This document shows positions 63,437 to 64,000 of a DNA stretch of 64,000 bases, in pieces. Under the pieces are notes generated by a model, which did no database searches, was not told where the DNA came from, and was given only the letters and a program-made list of their open reading frames with translations. A program made the position numbers and the translations under genes. The stretch is from Tubulanus polymorphus. Its lineage: Eukaryota; Nemertea; Palaeonemertea; Tubulaniformes; Tubulanidae. Position 1 is the stretch's first letter; each line of letters starts with the position of its first letter. The DNA lies in NCBI RefSeq assembly GCF_964204645.1, contig NC_134030.1:7128278-7192277 (forward strand), read 5' to 3'.

Positions 63437-64000
63437 CTGCAGCGATAAAGAAATAAGAAATACATTTTCAAGCGTAATCGATTTCATTCCTTTCCAGTTA
63501 TCAACCAGATTATGATGAGGATGAAATTGGTTAAAAATAACGTTAGACCTAAAACAAAAATGCTGAGATCTTGTTTTGTTTCAGAATCTGTTATCGCGTT
63601 GTAGTGTGAGGCCAAGCGAGATAGTGTCGTAGCTTGTTCAGTTTGATTTGATCGTCACCTGAGATGAAAAGGGCGCACGCTTTCCTATACGCGATCGATT
63701 TCTGAGAGCTCTATATACCGCAGACACTGTTTTCGTAGGTAAACAGTATAAAGATATCATCTCGGGGTTCAAGGGATTTCAACGATTAATCAACGCCGGT
63801 TGAAAACACGGCGAGCAGACGATTTCAGCGCGTATATGATTAGACGGATCAACGGAGCTCGTAATTGGTTGAATGTTCTCTAGCGACGCGCTACGTCACT
63901 CCCGGGACCGAAAACCAATTTACAACACACTGACAGAGATTAATGCCAATTGACGGTGACATCTCCCGAACGAAAGTCTCATTTATTTACCCATCATCTC
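63437..64000. other. Right-edge intron sequence
   Basis: It lies upstream of the first visible exon of the Kirre-like gene. No further Ig exon was recognised here, so the sequence is taken as intron. Confidence 0.4.

Overview
This is animal nuclear DNA: AT-rich, with short GT-AG introns and multi-exon genes on both strands. The gene families suggest a lophotrochozoan invertebrate, possibly a mollusc, but the species cannot be fixed from sequence alone. No prokaryotic operon, CRISPR array, rRNA or convincing tRNA gene was seen.

Layout. (1) 1-3473, minus: a somatomedin-B/7TM receptor (GPCR-1), cut by the left edge. (2) 4.1-37.8 kb, minus: five tandem paralogues, A to E, of a DEG/ENaC-family sodium channel. 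Each has nine coding exons, and in each the exon phases add up to one uninterrupted reading frame of 922-953 residues. (3) 37.9-41.1 kb: an inversion-centre spacer with a 167-bp tandem duplication, fragments of at least one lost channel copy and a decayed LINE. (4) 41.2-47.6 kb, plus: a sixth channel, F. (5) 48.1-51.3 kb, plus: GPCR-2, near-identical partner of GPCR-1. The block therefore reads GPCR-1 < A < B < C < D < E | F > GPCR-2 >, a large inverted duplication of a channel + receptor module in which one arm has amplified its channel. (6) 51.3-54.8 kb: no convincing gene. (7) 54.8-63.4 kb, minus: the 3' part of an immunoglobulin-superfamily adhesion receptor of the Kirre/Roughest/NEPH (KIRREL, SYG-1) type, whose 5' exons lie beyond the right edge.

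The most unusual content is in the channels. They carry the family hallmarks (N-terminal His-Gly gate motif, TM1 followed by FPAVTICN, a cysteine-rich ectodomain ending in ECPPPC, and a pre-TM2/TM2 segment with GxS filter). Between the ECPPPC strand and the pre-TM2 strand, however, all six hold one ~1.5-kb exon encoding about 440 extra, mostly helical, N-glycosylation-rich residues where ordinary ASIC/ENaC proteins have only a short thumb helix. This looks like a distinct channel subfamily with a large extracellular helical insertion in the thumb. The paralogues also differ in selectivity-filter residue, glycosylated finger segment and C-terminal tail.

The receptor pair shows an intron more alike than its exons, pointing to recent ectopic copying between the inverted arms. 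Introns and spacers hold hairpin/MITE-like elements, a candidate solo LTR with an empty site in a paralogue, and two 5'-truncated LINE tails. All exon borders were placed by eye from splice sites, phase continuity and comparison of the six copies; nothing was checked against transcripts or databases.
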